A model generated the notes under the pieces. The model made no database searches. It saw only the letters and a list, made by a program, of their open reading frames with translations, and was not told the DNA's origin. 63,638 bases of DNA from Lachnospiraceae bacterium (GTDB lineage Bacteria > Bacillota > Clostridia > Lachnospirales > Lachnospiraceae). Of this stretch, positions 52,098-62,903 are shown in pieces. A program made the position numbers and the translations under genes. The first letter of the stretch is position 1; each line of letters begins with the position of its first letter. The stretch spans positions 1 through 63,638 of the forward strand of contig JAFRWW010000060.1 of the NCBI GenBank assembly GCA_017441585.1. Reading direction: 5' to 3'.

Positions 52098-55000
52098 TTA
52101 TTTTACTATCACATTTACGGAAACGGATCCTTTAAAATTGTTTGTACCCGTAATGCTTACCATAGAGGGATAAGTTCCGTCTGCGGCGGGCGCAAAAGCA
52201 TTGGGAGTGAAATCGGTCTTGGCCGACTTTTTGTTAAACTTAAGTTTCAGGGGCTTTTTGCCGCCCACATTCACAGTGAGCTTAAACTTCCACTTACCCT
52301 TCTTAGTGCTGTACTGGGCAGTACCGCTGACCTTGTCTGCGGTAAGGGTTCTGGGAATGATCTCAAAGCTTACAGGACTTGTTTTCAAAGTCTTGTTTGC
52401 CGCCTTGACCATATTCTTTACACTCTTATCTGCCCCTTTATTTGCCTTAAGTACTATTGTAGCCTTAGCCTGGGTTCCTACATTCTTATTATTCTTGTAT
52501 TTAACCTTGGCAAAAAGAACCTGGGTTCCGGGAATGACCTGTCCCACCTTAGCCCCGTCAATGCTTATATCCGAAAGTTCCACCTTACCGCCCGTGTACT
52601 GTACTACCTTATTGTAGGAAATGGTACAGGTCTTATCTCCCAAAATGAGAGGAATAAAAGCCATGGATACCGTAGGCTTTACCTGATCACCCGGTTTTGG
52701 ATCATCCGTGCCGGGATCATCGCCTCCGGGGGTATCACCTCCCGGATTATCACCTCCGGGTTCGTCGCCTCCGGGTTCATCACCTCCGGTTGATGAGGCC
52801 TTGACGGTAACCTTTACGCTGGCTCCCTTTGTTCCCGAAGCGGCGGTAATGACCGCAGTCCCCGCAGCGACGCCCTTGACCACGCCTCTGAAAACTGTCG
52901 CCACCTTGGTGTCCGAAGAGCGCCATGAGACGGTCTTATCCGTAGCATTGTTAGGTGAAATCGTGGCAGTGATCGTCTTTGTCTCTCCAACTTCCAGATC
53001 AAAATCTTCAGAAGGATCTATGAACACTGCTTCCACAGGTATCCTGTCATCCTCAGTGGGAACGGAAAATTTGACCTGGGTCAGTCTTATGGATTTTTGC
53101 TCGGTATCTTCGGTCACATATCCTATCCTGTAGGTTCCGGCAGTCACTTCAAAGCTTAAAGTCACCGCCTCCTTTCCCGTAAGGGTATGTGTGGTATTTC
53201 CCTTTGTGTCAGCGACAGGATTCTTCTGTGCATCCGTCACCTGCATGGTGCTGGTATTCTTCTGACCGTCCGAACAGCATGACACCTTGAGTATTCCATC
53301 TTCCGATACGGTCACTTCCATATAACCGATGCCCTTTGCCAGACCCACCTTATCAGCAGCCGACTTACAGGTAGTGGCATCCGACAGTCTGAACACAGTA
53401 CCGTTTGCGCCGTTTATGGTCAGCCAGTCTTCACTAAAGTTGGCAAAGGTACTTATATTTACACCTGACTGATCGGGTGTCCAATTGGTCTTTAACATTA
53501 TATCGGATATAAAATCATCTGCCCTGAAGATATCATCAATAGTCGCGGTATTACCGCCGGTAGCACCCGAGGCACCCTCTCCCGGATCATATACCACGCC
53601 GTCGGTATTGCTGACTGCAGTCTTTTCTATCCTCTCGGTCACCGTCCTGTCGGTATCATTGCTTCCCGCGGGCACGGGTTCGGGATCCGTTCCGCCCACA
53701 GACACAAGGGCCGTCTTGTAATCGGTGATAAGTCTCTTAAGGTCCCAGTTCACCTCATAATTCTCATCTTCTGCCACGTCATCAAAGTTATACCAGAAGT
53801 CGCCGCCGTTTACTCTTCCGGCACCGGCCTTTACTATCTCTGGCACATCCATCACGTCATCGATATTCGCAGAATCTACATTGAGATTTGACACCGCCAT
53901 TTTAGTATTATCATAAGTGAAACCGCCCTGATATGTAGTAACGGTGGCGGGGACCTCCTCTTCCCTTGAAGTCACCACATAGGCGTCAAAATCCTCAGTA
54001 CTGGAGGTAGCCCTGTTATACTCCGTCTTTACGCCTTCAAGAGTAAAATACTGTCCGCCGTAAGGAACAAAGGTACATTTTCCAACAAAAGCATTGTTAT
54101 ATGCCTTTATGATGCCTCCATCCTCCTTAGAAAAAGTAGGATAATCCGTAGTATTTCTCGTATCACCGGTGGAATAAACATCAGTACCCTGCATGGAGAT
54201 CATCATGGGGCTTTTTACATTTCTGAAATAATTATTTTCAACAAAGACTGAGGGACCGCCCTTTGCCGCACCCACTCCGTATTTTGCATTTCCATCATAG
54301 TAATTATTATACACATGAGTACAGAAATACCTGATCCTGGGATGTCTGGAATCGGAATGATCATACCAGTTGTGATGATAGGTCACATACAGATTTTTGT
54401 CGTTTTCGCTCAATCCCAGCAGATTACATTTTCCGCAGTCCCAGAAATGATTATATGAAAAAGTGGCATAATTTGATTTCTTACAATCAAGAGCGCCGTC
54501 ACCCTTTACCTGATCGGAGTCGGTGCCTGCGTTTCCGTAAAACATATCACAGTTATGTACCCATACATGATCATTATCCTGCTGAAGGCCCACATCATCG
54601 CCTTCACCGGAACAGCAGTTCATAAAAGCCAGATTCCTCACTTCCACGTTTGAAGCGCCCTTTACTCTCACGCCCCAGCCGTTTGCCACGGCATCCTCTC
54701 CGACGCCTTCCACGGTGATTCCCATGGAGGCGTTATTGCCGTTCTGTATGCACCAGTCTCCCTTGTATTCGCTGTTATTATCACCGCCAAGAGTTTCCGC
54801 CACACCGATATTGCCTATGATACGTATGTCAAACTTTCTGTTATCCTTACCCTTTTTAAGACCCAGCATTATGTTTCCGATACCTGTATATTCGGTAAGG
54901 GTACCTTTTCCACCCGCATCTATCGAAGCGGTGACACTGTCCTTATTGGCGTCGGTGACATAGATGACCACAGCGTTTGAAGCCAGGGTTCCATCCTCGT

Positions 55001-55547
55001 TATATGCGCCTGAAGCGGTTCCGTTTTTCCATGCAAAGCCGGAACGGTCATGGGCTTTTACCGATAGTTCATCCGTAACGGCCGAAGCCACTGTCGCGCC
55101 TGATGCGTTTAAGGCCACCACCTTTATCACATAGCTTTCACCGCCCTTAAGTCCCAAGGCGTCCACTCTCCAGTAATCCTTATACTTTCTGATAAGCTCA
55201 TCATCAAGCTTTACGTATGCACTGTCGGCATCCGAAGCCTTTTTAACATAAGCCTCATAACCTGCTGCGTCGGATACACTGAGCCACTCAGCGTATGCAC
55301 CCTCTTCATATCCTGCACATGCCGCAAAACCGTCCACATTTATGCGGTCACGCCATGATATCTCACCGGCGCCGGTCACTTCCTCATAGGACTCAGCCAG
55401 CTCCACCTCTTCCACCAGTTCTGCCGCTTCATCAGCCTCAAAAGGCTCCGCTTCTGCCGCAGATACGACAGCAGGTGAAAATGCGGTCATGACCATGGCA
55501 AAGGCCATATACAAGCTTAAAGCTTTTAACATGCTTCTTTTGATCAT
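52098..55547 (-). CDS. Secreted pectate lyase (PL1) with Big_2 and C-terminal shared domain
   Basis: A 1149-residue secreted enzyme. Signal peptide (about 30 residues); fibronectin-like region; PL1 beta-helix near 200-560 with VWVHNCDMFYG, DGALDCKKSNYATFSYNHF and YHHNWYDHSDSRHPRIRY, the last bearing the catalytic Arg and calcium-site context; a carbohydrate-binding-like beta domain; one Big_2 domain (VEAVFIDPSEDFDLEVGE); a GGDEPGGDxPGG linker; and the shared C-terminal domain. It cleaves polygalacturonate by beta-elimination outside the cell. The ATG at 55547 follows AGGAGG; the upstream GTG is rejected. Confidence 0.88.
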   Translation of the reverse strand: MIKRSMLKALSLYMAFAMVMTAFSPAVVSAAEAEPFEADEAAELVEEVELAESYEEVTGAGEISWRDRINVDGFAACAGYEEGAYAEWLSVSDAAGYEAYVKKASDADSAYVKLDDELIRKYKDYWRVDALGLKGGESYVIKVVALNASGATVASAVTDELSVKAHDRSGFAWKNGTASGAYNEDGTLASNAVVIYVTDANKDSVTASIDAGGKGTLTEYTGIGNIMLGLKKGKDNRKFDIRIIGNIGVAETLGGDNNSEYKGDWCIQNGNNASMGITVEGVGEDAVANGWGVRVKGASNVEVRNLAFMNCCSGEGDDVGLQQDNDHVWVHNCDMFYGNAGTDSDQVKGDGALDCKKSNYATFSYNHFWDCGKCNLLGLSENDKNLYVTYHHNWYDHSDSRHPRIRYFCTHVYNNYYDGNAKYGVGAAKGGPSVFVENNYFRNVKSPMMISMQGTDVYSTGDTRNTTDYPTFSKEDGGIIKAYNNAFVGKCTFVPYGGQYFTLEGVKTEYNRATSSTEDFDAYVVTSREEEVPATVTTYQGGFTYDNTKMAVSNLNVDSANIDDVMDVPEIVKAGAGRVNGGDFWYNFDDVAEDENYEVNWDLKRLITDYKTALVSVGGTDPEPVPAGSNDTDRTVTERIEKTAVSNTDGVVYDPGEGASGATGGNTATIDDIFRADDFISDIMLKTNWTPDQSGVNISTFANFSEDWLTINGANGTVFRLSDATTCKSAADKVGLAKGIGYMEVTVSEDGILKVSCCSDGQKNTSTMQVTDAQKNPVADTKGNTTHTLTGKEAVTLSFEVTAGTYRIGYVTEDTEQKSIRLTQVKFSVPTEDDRIPVEAVFIDPSEDFDLEVGETKTITATISPNNATDKTVSWRSSDTKVATVFRGVVKGVAAGTAVITAASGTKGASVKVTVKASSTGGDEPGGDEPGGDNPGGDTPGGDDPGTDDPKPGDQVKPTVSMAFIPLILGDKTCTISYNKVVQYTGGKVELSDISIDGAKVGQVIPGTQVLFAKVKYKNNKNVGTQAKATIVLKANKGADKSVKNMVKAANKTLKTSPVSFEIIPRTLTADKVSGTAQYSTKKGKWKFKLTVNVGGKKPLKLKFNKKSAKTDFTPNAFAPAADGTYPSMVSITGTNNFKGSVSVNVIVK

Positions 55548-55629
55548 CACAATCCTCCTAAAGAAATTCTATCGTTTATATCTGACTGACTTTTTCGTCT
55601 TTTTTGTGATCTGTCCTCTTTTGATCTGT

Positions 55630-58600
55630 TTACTTGACGGTAACACTCACCGGCACGGTACCGTTAAAATTATTTACGCCCGTAATATTGACCGTGGCGG
55701 GATAAGCGCCATCTGTCTGTGGAGCAAATGCCGTATCTACGCCAAAATCCGTCTTATCAGCTTTTTTGTTAAGCTTAAGTTTAAGCGGCTTCTTTCCACC
55801 GACATCCACAGTCAGCTTCATCTTCCACTTGCCCTTCTTTGCATTATATACGGCTGTTCCTGCCACTTTATCTGCTGTGAGGGTTCTGGGAATTATCTCA
55901 AAAGCAATGGGATTTGCCTTCGAAACAGCATTGGAAAACTTAACCATATTTTTTAGATTCTTGTCAGCGCCCTTGTTTGCCTTTAATACGATGTTGGCGC
56001 TGGCTGTTCCCCTGGCCTTGTTATTCTTATATTTAATCTTTGCAAATGTGACCTGGGTTCCGGGTATGGTCTCCCCCACCTTTGCGCCGTCAATATTGAT
56101 ATCGGTAAGCAGTATCTTGTCCCCGGTATACTGGTATGATTTAGTATAAGAGAGCGTATATGTCTTATCTCCTATGTAGATCGGGACCTTAGCCATGGAC
56201 ACTGTGGGGTTCACAGGATCATCAGGCTTTGAAGGATCGGTAGGCTCATCTCCCTCTTTTGAATCAGACTTAACCGTAACCTTAACACTCGCGCTCTTAT
56301 CACCTGCTGTCGCCGTGATCACGGCCTCACCGTCTGAGATACCAGTAACCACGCCGTCTTCCACTTTTGCGACACCCTCATTTGAAGATGACCAGGCGAC
56401 GATCTTATCTGTAGCATTTTCGGGAGTGACTGTCGCTTTAAGAGTCTTTACCTTTCCGACACCGAGTTCAAAATCCTTATCAGTGTCAAGACTGATCCCT
56501 GTAACCGGAACTGTCTCAATACCGGCCTCCACCGTAACCTCACAGGTTGCGCTGTAATCTGCGTTTGCAACGGATCTGGCAGTAATTACTGCCTTTCCTG
56601 CTCCAACCGCCGTGACAACGCCATCCTTTACGGTGGCCACCAAAGGATCGGAAGTGCTCCAATTAAGCTTTTTATTGGTTGCATTTTCAGGCTCCACCTG
56701 TGATGTCAGAGCAGCCGTTCTTCCTACGCCCAGAGTAACCTTATCGGGAGTGATGCTGACACCGCTGACAGCCACATCCGAATCCCCTGATCCGCCTTCC
56801 GTCAACAGATCCATGTACATTATATTAACGTTTGTATCAACCTTAACAATACTATACACGCCAGGAGTCGTTACGTCATGCATGACCACTCCGCAATTAT
56901 CCTCCCCTTTTGCTACGGTATATTCAGTACCGCCGACTTTCACCTTTTTTCCTACGGCACTAGGATCCGTGATAATGATCCACGTTCCTTTTTCACCGGC
57001 ATTCAGATCGATCTGAGTTTTACTCTCCATCTTTATGCCCTGAGTCAGTGACAGGCCGCCAAACGTACAATCAAGCTTTGTCTTGAGATTACCTGCAAGG
57101 GTATAAGCCGCATTGCTCTGTATCCCCAGTTCCGTCACATTGTAGGTGTACGCTCCCTGAGGAAGTGCAGGCGCAGATTCCACAGATACATTTACAGTGG
57201 CTGTATAGCTTCGTGTATCCGCCAAAGCAGAGCCCTCTCCGGAATAATCAGGATTTGCCACTAGCGTTACGGTTATCACCGCCTCACCTTCACTCACGCC
57301 GGTGACATTTCCGTTATTGTCTACCCTGGCGACCTCAGGCTTATCCGATGAAAATGATATCTCATAATCTTCCGTGGTATTTGCAGGCATGACTTTTGCG
57401 GTGATAATATCACTCTTCCCTGCCACAAGATTTAAGGATTCCGTGTCAGTCACCACACCGGTGATCTTTACAGGCTCAGATACTGTGACATTGCAGGTGG
57501 CGCTGACACCGTCAAGAGTTGCGGTTATGACCGTGGTACCGATCCCGCATCCGGTCACAATACCGGTATCGGAAACCGAAGCAATTGACGGATCATCGGA
57601 TTTCCAGGTAAGCGTACCTGTGGTCTTTGCTGTTGAGGGTTCCTTCGTGGCTGAAAGAGCTACGGTTCCATCCACGATGATATGTGCAGTGTTCTTATTG
57701 ATGCCAAGACCCGTGAGCCTCGAAGGGTCGTAATTGGGGTCGGCACTCGTCACAGAAAGAGAATATCCTGCTATCTCCTTAAATGTGGCAAATGTAAGTG
57801 ATGCTGAATTTCCGGGCTGGATTTCAACAGGCTGAATGGCATAATTACCTTTTTCCAGACTATGGGCAGTGCCGGAGCCTTCGAGGATCTTAACTCCCGC
57901 CTCGTTCACCAGAACACCAGGAGCGCCTGTATACGTTACAGTCACATCACATTTTGCCGGGAGTATAAATGCATACATTTGCTTTGTCTTGGCAAAAGTC
58001 TTTTCAAAAGCTCCTGTTACAGGTACGGCTATCGCCTCGGGTGTGACACCATACTTTTTGATAACGGAAATGTCATCCATAGACACATCATCCGGATCAA
58101 TACAATCTTCTTTCTGTACGCCTGCGTACGCATAAAGTTCCTTACGCATCTGCGTAAGATCCTCCTGAAGAGCATATTCGCCGCCGGGAATGTATGACAA
58201 CGCAGCCGAAGTATCAAAACTGCTGTAATCGGTTCCGTCATATGCGCAGTTGTTTGCAACTATATCAGTCTTATTATTAACTACCGTTCCCAAACTTCCT
58301 TTTTTTGAGATATAACTGGAGATACTGTCATTAAAGCTCTTTATGGCACCGCTTTCAACAGCCTGAGGGCTTTTACATGCATAAAACAAATTCGATTCAG
58401 AGAAAATATAAGCGTTTGCCCTGGTATTCATGGCGTAATCGATCTGTCCAGCAAAGCAGTTATTATACATATGTATATTGGCCTGTCTGGCAAGAGGGCC
58501 TCTGGCCTCACACAGATACCAGTAATTATGATGATATGTCAGATTATACTGAAGCGACGAATCAGAAGATCCCACAAGATTTGTCTTATGACATCCCTCA

Positions 58601-60000
58601 AAATAGTTATAGGCTACAGTGAGATACATTCCACGCTTAAAATCACAGGAACCGTCTCCCTGCTTTTTATCACTCTCTGCAGGATTGGTAATATCAGGAC
58701 AATAAAATTCATTGTTATGTATCCAGCATCTCTCCACGGATGCAGTGATCTTACCTCCCGACTGGTTTCCTTCCATTCCCACTGCATCCTCGGGATTATT
58801 GACAAATGTGATATTTCTCACCTCAAAGCTCTTACCCAGATCAGTAGCGGAACTTTCACACATGAAATGAACACCCCAGCCGTCCATCATGGCATCCGTT
58901 CCTATTCCCTCGATTGTGACATCCTTACCCGATTTCATACGGGCCATGTGTCCGTTATCGCCGGCAGATCCGCCATAATCCACAGAATCATATGCCGTAA
59001 GACCATCGATCTTTCCATCATCCGCGGCATCATATGTACCTTTTTTCCCAAGTCCGGTCTCACTGACTGCTCCTATAAGCCTCACATCCAGCGGGATCCC
59101 GGCTGATGCGAGCAGCTTAATGATCCCTTTATTGCCGTTTGCCGTTCCGTAAGTCGCTTTTCCGTCGGGAGTCATCTTACACTGTCCTTCATGGCCGGCA
59201 TCAGAACATTCCTGACCGGTGGAATTGAGTATATTACCGATTCCGGTCACTATAACCTTCCCATCAGCTGCCACGGCAGTTCCTTCATTATTGACAGTCG
59301 CAGTCTTTGTATTAGTATCATAGATGATCTGAACCTTATTTTTATTGGAATCATCCACATACAAAACAAGCGCCTTATCCTTTATGGTTCCGTCATCACT
59401 ATATGCGCCCACGCCCTCATCATAATTAAAATGAGCAAAGCCTGAACGGTCATAGGCAGACACTTTTATTCCGGACTTGGTATAAGTCTTACTGCCTGCA
59501 ACTATAGTCAGGGAATATGTGCCAGGTTTAACGCCGGGGATATCCACGCGTACATTGCCATCATAATCTTCCCTCACCAGATAATCAAAGTCATTACCGG
59601 AAAGCTCGATAGCATTTGTCCCGTCATTATATGAAACCTTGGTCACAGCATTATCCTTAACACCTGCTATCGTAGCGTAAATCGTCTCAAAGCCGCCGCC
59701 GACAGTGGTAAAACTCTCATCACCAAGGATTTCTTCCTCACATATCAATGTTTCCTCTGTCAGATTTTCCGTTTCCTCAGGAATCTGAACTTCTTCTTCA
59801 ACACCGGATACCTCTATACTCTCGGTATCCTCTGTATAAGCGCCTTCCATCAAAGAGTCATCAAGTCCTACCGATCCCACAGCAAAAGCTGCATCATCAC
59901 TGCCCTGGGCCGCCAGAACAGACATCGCCTGCAATGGTGATACAGCCATAGTCACAGAAATAAAAACGCTTAAAAATTTAAACCTGCTTCTTTTAATCAT
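55630..60000 (-). CDS. Secreted pectate lyase (PL1) with four Big_2 domains and C-terminal shared domain
   Basis: A 1456-residue paralogue of the previous enzyme. Signal peptide MIKRSRFKFLSVFISVTMAV and on; PL1 region with MDGWGVHFMCE, CDFKRGMYLTVAYNYFEGC and LTYHHNYWYLCEARGPLARQ, where the PR motif is GP, so catalysis may be altered; then Big_2 domains (about 790-870, 875-975, 1100-1185, 1190-1270) with a beta domain between the second and third; then the shared C-terminal domain. The ATG follows CAGGAGG. Gap to the next gene is only 82 bases without terminator, so the two lyases may be co-transcribed. Confidence 0.85.
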   Translation of the reverse strand: MIKRSRFKFLSVFISVTMAVSPLQAMSVLAAQGSDDAAFAVGSVGLDDSLMEGAYTEDTESIEVSGVEEEVQIPEETENLTEETLICEEEILGDESFTTVGGGFETIYATIAGVKDNAVTKVSYNDGTNAIELSGNDFDYLVREDYDGNVRVDIPGVKPGTYSLTIVAGSKTYTKSGIKVSAYDRSGFAHFNYDEGVGAYSDDGTIKDKALVLYVDDSNKNKVQIIYDTNTKTATVNNEGTAVAADGKVIVTGIGNILNSTGQECSDAGHEGQCKMTPDGKATYGTANGNKGIIKLLASAGIPLDVRLIGAVSETGLGKKGTYDAADDGKIDGLTAYDSVDYGGSAGDNGHMARMKSGKDVTIEGIGTDAMMDGWGVHFMCESSATDLGKSFEVRNITFVNNPEDAVGMEGNQSGGKITASVERCWIHNNEFYCPDITNPAESDKKQGDGSCDFKRGMYLTVAYNYFEGCHKTNLVGSSDSSLQYNLTYHHNYWYLCEARGPLARQANIHMYNNCFAGQIDYAMNTRANAYIFSESNLFYACKSPQAVESGAIKSFNDSISSYISKKGSLGTVVNNKTDIVANNCAYDGTDYSSFDTSAALSYIPGGEYALQEDLTQMRKELYAYAGVQKEDCIDPDDVSMDDISVIKKYGVTPEAIAVPVTGAFEKTFAKTKQMYAFILPAKCDVTVTYTGAPGVLVNEAGVKILEGSGTAHSLEKGNYAIQPVEIQPGNSASLTFATFKEIAGYSLSVTSADPNYDPSRLTGLGINKNTAHIIVDGTVALSATKEPSTAKTTGTLTWKSDDPSIASVSDTGIVTGCGIGTTVITATLDGVSATCNVTVSEPVKITGVVTDTESLNLVAGKSDIITAKVMPANTTEDYEISFSSDKPEVARVDNNGNVTGVSEGEAVITVTLVANPDYSGEGSALADTRSYTATVNVSVESAPALPQGAYTYNVTELGIQSNAAYTLAGNLKTKLDCTFGGLSLTQGIKMESKTQIDLNAGEKGTWIIITDPSAVGKKVKVGGTEYTVAKGEDNCGVVMHDVTTPGVYSIVKVDTNVNIMYMDLLTEGGSGDSDVAVSGVSITPDKVTLGVGRTAALTSQVEPENATNKKLNWSTSDPLVATVKDGVVTAVGAGKAVITARSVANADYSATCEVTVEAGIETVPVTGISLDTDKDFELGVGKVKTLKATVTPENATDKIVAWSSSNEGVAKVEDGVVTGISDGEAVITATAGDKSASVKVTVKSDSKEGDEPTDPSKPDDPVNPTVSMAKVPIYIGDKTYTLSYTKSYQYTGDKILLTDINIDGAKVGETIPGTQVTFAKIKYKNNKARGTASANIVLKANKGADKNLKNMVKFSNAVSKANPIAFEIIPRTLTADKVAGTAVYNAKKGKWKMKLTVDVGGKKPLKLKLNKKADKTDFGVDTAFAPQTDGAYPATVNITGVNNFNGTVPVSVTVK

Positions 60001-60028
60001 TACTATCCTCCTGAATAAAATAAAAGCC

Positions 60029-60062
60029 ACAGTGCGCATTTCCGTAAAAATGCGCACTGTGA
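60029..60062 (-). terminator. Hairpin directly upstream of the second pectate lyase gene
   Basis: CACAGTGCGCATTT and AAATGCGCACTGTG form a 14-bp stem; TTTTATTTTATT follows on the minus strand. It can terminate the upstream transcript, yet the Shine-Dalgarno site of the lyase is only 17 bases further and a promoter lies just before the hairpin. Confidence 0.75.
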
Positions 60063-60064
60063 CA

Positions 60065-60093
60065 ATGTTACACTAATCCACTTATAAATTCAA
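60065..60093 (-). promoter_or_regulatory. Promoter before the pectate lyase hairpin
   Basis: TTGAAT (60088-60093), 17 bases, TAACAT (60065-60070). The predicted start at about 60058 falls within the hairpin's first arm, so the mRNA would begin with a shortened stem-loop. Confidence 0.55.
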
Positions 60094-60135
60094 ATAGAAT
60101 TACGAAGCCTTAATTTGGTTATTCTTTATATTTTT

Positions 60136-60158
60136 TTGACAAGATAATAACTTGTCAA
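60136..60158. promoter_or_regulatory. Perfect inverted repeat after the transglutaminase-fold surface protein
   Basis: TTGACAAG and CTTGTCAA flank 7 bases. On the minus strand it is followed by A, not T, so it is not a standard terminator in that sense; it may be an operator or a dyad for a regulator of the lyase genes. Confidence 0.4.
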
Positions 60159-60169
60159 ATTCCCCTATA

Positions 60170-62884
60170 TCAGATTGCTCCGGGAAGCTTGTAAGTGATC
60201 TTTCCGGTATATTTGCCAATACCCTCAATTATAACCTTTCCGTCCTCGGTAAACTTATGATTGAAATCGGATTTCTTTAATTTAAAGGTATTCTTGCTGT
60301 TTGAGATAACCAGTTTGGACACTTTATCTTTATCCTTTTTATACTTTATATCCACCACTACATAGTCATCAAGCACAGCCTTTGCTATCTCAAATTTATA
60401 GAATTTAGTCTTTAATTCCTTGTTGATGTCTTTGATAAACTTCTTCTTTTCCTTTGAGATGCCCCTCTTTGCCTTGTAACTTATGGTGAACCAGGGCTGC
60501 TTTGTGGGCTCAGCGCCCACTGACATATTCTTGTTGTTCTTAAACTTGATGACGGGGGTTGCATACTCTGCAAGCGCACTGTTAAGACTTACGGTGACGT
60601 CCGTATCCACATTCTTTTTAGCCGTGCCTGTCGTATTGATATGCTTCTTTCCACTATAAGGAACGGACTTTGACCATACTACAGATATCACCACACTCTT
60701 TCCCGCATCGTCCTTTGTATCCGAAGTAAATGTTTCTCTAAAATAGGGATCACTCTCGGGAACAGGCTCGGGATCCGGATCGGGGCCGGGCTCGGGATCA
60801 GGCTCCGTATCGGGAGTTTTTGAATACTTAAATATCACGTTAAACGTAATATCGGAATAATTCTTACTCTTTATCTGCACCGTCAAAGTAGTGTCCGCCA
60901 CTTCGTCTTCCACTGCAGGAGTTTTATAGAGCAGTGTATTATCAGTGATCTCGGTAGTCAAAGTGCTAAAGAAGGTCTCATCACATAAAATCTTTGTCAC
61001 CTTGCTTGTGAGGGTTCCCGCATTATCGGGGATAAGTTCGGCCAGGTTAATGGAGACCGTATTTTTCTTATCATAATAAAGTTCTTTGGTGATATCATTG
61101 ACGGTGATGGTTTTTTTATTCACCGTGATTTCACAGAAGTCCTTTGCCTTATGATAATCATCAGTCTCCTCGGCCACAGCCATTATCCTGGTATTTCCGG
61201 CGCCGGTGATATGAACCTTGCCTTCACCATCCACCACTGCCACGTCTTCATCAGCGCTTGAAAAGCTCACAGCCGTCTTGGCATTCAAAGCATTGATCGT
61301 AAAGTCTTCACAGCCAAAGGTCACAGTCTTTTCCACAGGATCAAGGGTAAAATCATTCTGATACTGCCTTACGTCAAACTCACTTAAGTCTAAAGTTTGA
61401 TCATTGACTACGGATTCTTCGAAATTAGGGCTGGTTCCCGTCTGATAATAAAGGATTCCATCCTCTACCATGGCGCTGTATATATAACCTTCGGTAACGT
61501 CAACGACACGCTCATCCGCCACATCATCATACATATGAAAAACGTGCGCACGGTCACAGGCTGTGGCTATCAGATAATCTCCCACGATGCCAAGGCTTGT
61601 ATAGACTCCATCATAGACAGCCGCTTCATTCCAGACTAACCACTCGGTATCAAAAGAACATTCATAATCTCCGGTTTCTTCTGCGCTAAAATCAAAACAC
61701 CTGATATTTACCGTGTACTTGTCAGTGCCCGGGACACTCCCATTATCCGTCAGTGTATAATAAAAACCACTTTCATATATCATGGGGATGCTGCACTTCA
61801 TATCCTTCCAGAAGAAATCATCATATTCATTACCCGTTTCCATGGAGTATATATTATTTCCGTAACTATCCACCCAGTCCTGAGCCTGACCATGCTTACC
61901 CTCAGGTCCTTCCAGATCCACAAAAGCAGCCTTGCTCTTTAGGAAATTAGTATATCTACAATAATACTTATAACATCCCACGGGATCATCCCAGGTACAG
62001 TCAACATAGTATTTCTTACCGTTCAGTGTCAGTACATTCCAGGCATGGTCTATGCCCTCGCTGGTAACGATATCACAGTCAAAACCATCATCCAGAAGGT
62101 TGAGCAGATACTCAAAAGCAAGGCTGTAGCCCTGACATACACACTCACCTTCAACTATGGCATTGTATGCATTAAATTTTTTATATTTGTCACCGGTCTT
62201 CTTTTCATACTGAGCATTCAGCACCAGATAATCATGCACATAAAGAACCTTCTGCAGGTCTGTCCATTCAGGATCCGCACCGTCGATGATCTCCTGCACC
62301 TTGTTATTGAACTCTTCAAACTGTGCGGGATCAAAGTCCTCTGCCACATTCATTGTAAGAGTGGTGATACATTCTGTTATCGGGTCCAAACTGTATCCGC
62401 ACTGATTCATAAGGAAAAAGCCCTGAGGGTTCTTATTGACAGCGCCGCTCCAGAAATATTTGATCTCAGACTTAGGTATTTCATATTCCCTCAGATCCAC
62501 CTCAATGGTAGGATCCTCCTTATTCCATGCGCTGATGGCATCGCCCACTTTGGCAAATGCGGCATCATAGTTTGCTTCGTTAATACCGAGGACCTCTTCT
62601 TCACCATACTCTGATACCGGACGGATAAGACCGCCCGCCTGCAGTATGCCATCGGTGCCATCATAGTAAAACATTTCGTCCTCATCACAGGACAGTGACT
62701 TTGGAACCTCTTCGGTCCCCTTATCTTCACCCTTCGTTTCGACAGACTCATCTGACAAAACATCTTCGGTAAGCACAGCCTCATCAGATGTGTACCCTGC
62801 GGCAGACACAGGAAGGAACATGCCGATACACATGGACACACTGATCAGCAGCGCCAGTGTCCTTTTCAAACTTTTCGCTTTCAT
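60170..62884 (-). CDS. Secreted transglutaminase-fold surface protein with C-terminal shared domain
   Basis: A 904-residue secreted protein: signal peptide of about 28 residues, acidic region, transglutaminase-like domain near 160-310 with Cys in EGECVCQGYSLA, His in GIDHAWNVL and Asp in YVDCTWDDP, then beta domains and a DPEPGPDPDPEP linker, and the C-terminal lysine-rich domain (VIKFKNNKN). This family is common on Lachnospiraceae surfaces; peptidase or cross-linking activity is possible. Start follows AAAGGGGATTG. A full-length hairpin repeat lies 20 bases upstream. Confidence 0.82.
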   Translation of the reverse strand: MKAKSLKRTLALLISVSMCIGMFLPVSAAGYTSDEAVLTEDVLSDESVETKGEDKGTEEVPKSLSCDEDEMFYYDGTDGILQAGGLIRPVSEYGEEEVLGINEANYDAAFAKVGDAISAWNKEDPTIEVDLREYEIPKSEIKYFWSGAVNKNPQGFFLMNQCGYSLDPITECITTLTMNVAEDFDPAQFEEFNNKVQEIIDGADPEWTDLQKVLYVHDYLVLNAQYEKKTGDKYKKFNAYNAIVEGECVCQGYSLAFEYLLNLLDDGFDCDIVTSEGIDHAWNVLTLNGKKYYVDCTWDDPVGCYKYYCRYTNFLKSKAAFVDLEGPEGKHGQAQDWVDSYGNNIYSMETGNEYDDFFWKDMKCSIPMIYESGFYYTLTDNGSVPGTDKYTVNIRCFDFSAEETGDYECSFDTEWLVWNEAAVYDGVYTSLGIVGDYLIATACDRAHVFHMYDDVADERVVDVTEGYIYSAMVEDGILYYQTGTSPNFEESVVNDQTLDLSEFDVRQYQNDFTLDPVEKTVTFGCEDFTINALNAKTAVSFSSADEDVAVVDGEGKVHITGAGNTRIMAVAEETDDYHKAKDFCEITVNKKTITVNDITKELYYDKKNTVSINLAELIPDNAGTLTSKVTKILCDETFFSTLTTEITDNTLLYKTPAVEDEVADTTLTVQIKSKNYSDITFNVIFKYSKTPDTEPDPEPGPDPDPEPVPESDPYFRETFTSDTKDDAGKSVVISVVWSKSVPYSGKKHINTTGTAKKNVDTDVTVSLNSALAEYATPVIKFKNNKNMSVGAEPTKQPWFTISYKAKRGISKEKKKFIKDINKELKTKFYKFEIAKAVLDDYVVVDIKYKKDKDKVSKLVISNSKNTFKLKKSDFNHKFTEDGKVIIEGIGKYTGKITYKLPGAI

Positions 62885-62903
62885 ATCAATCCCCTTTCAT
62901 ACC

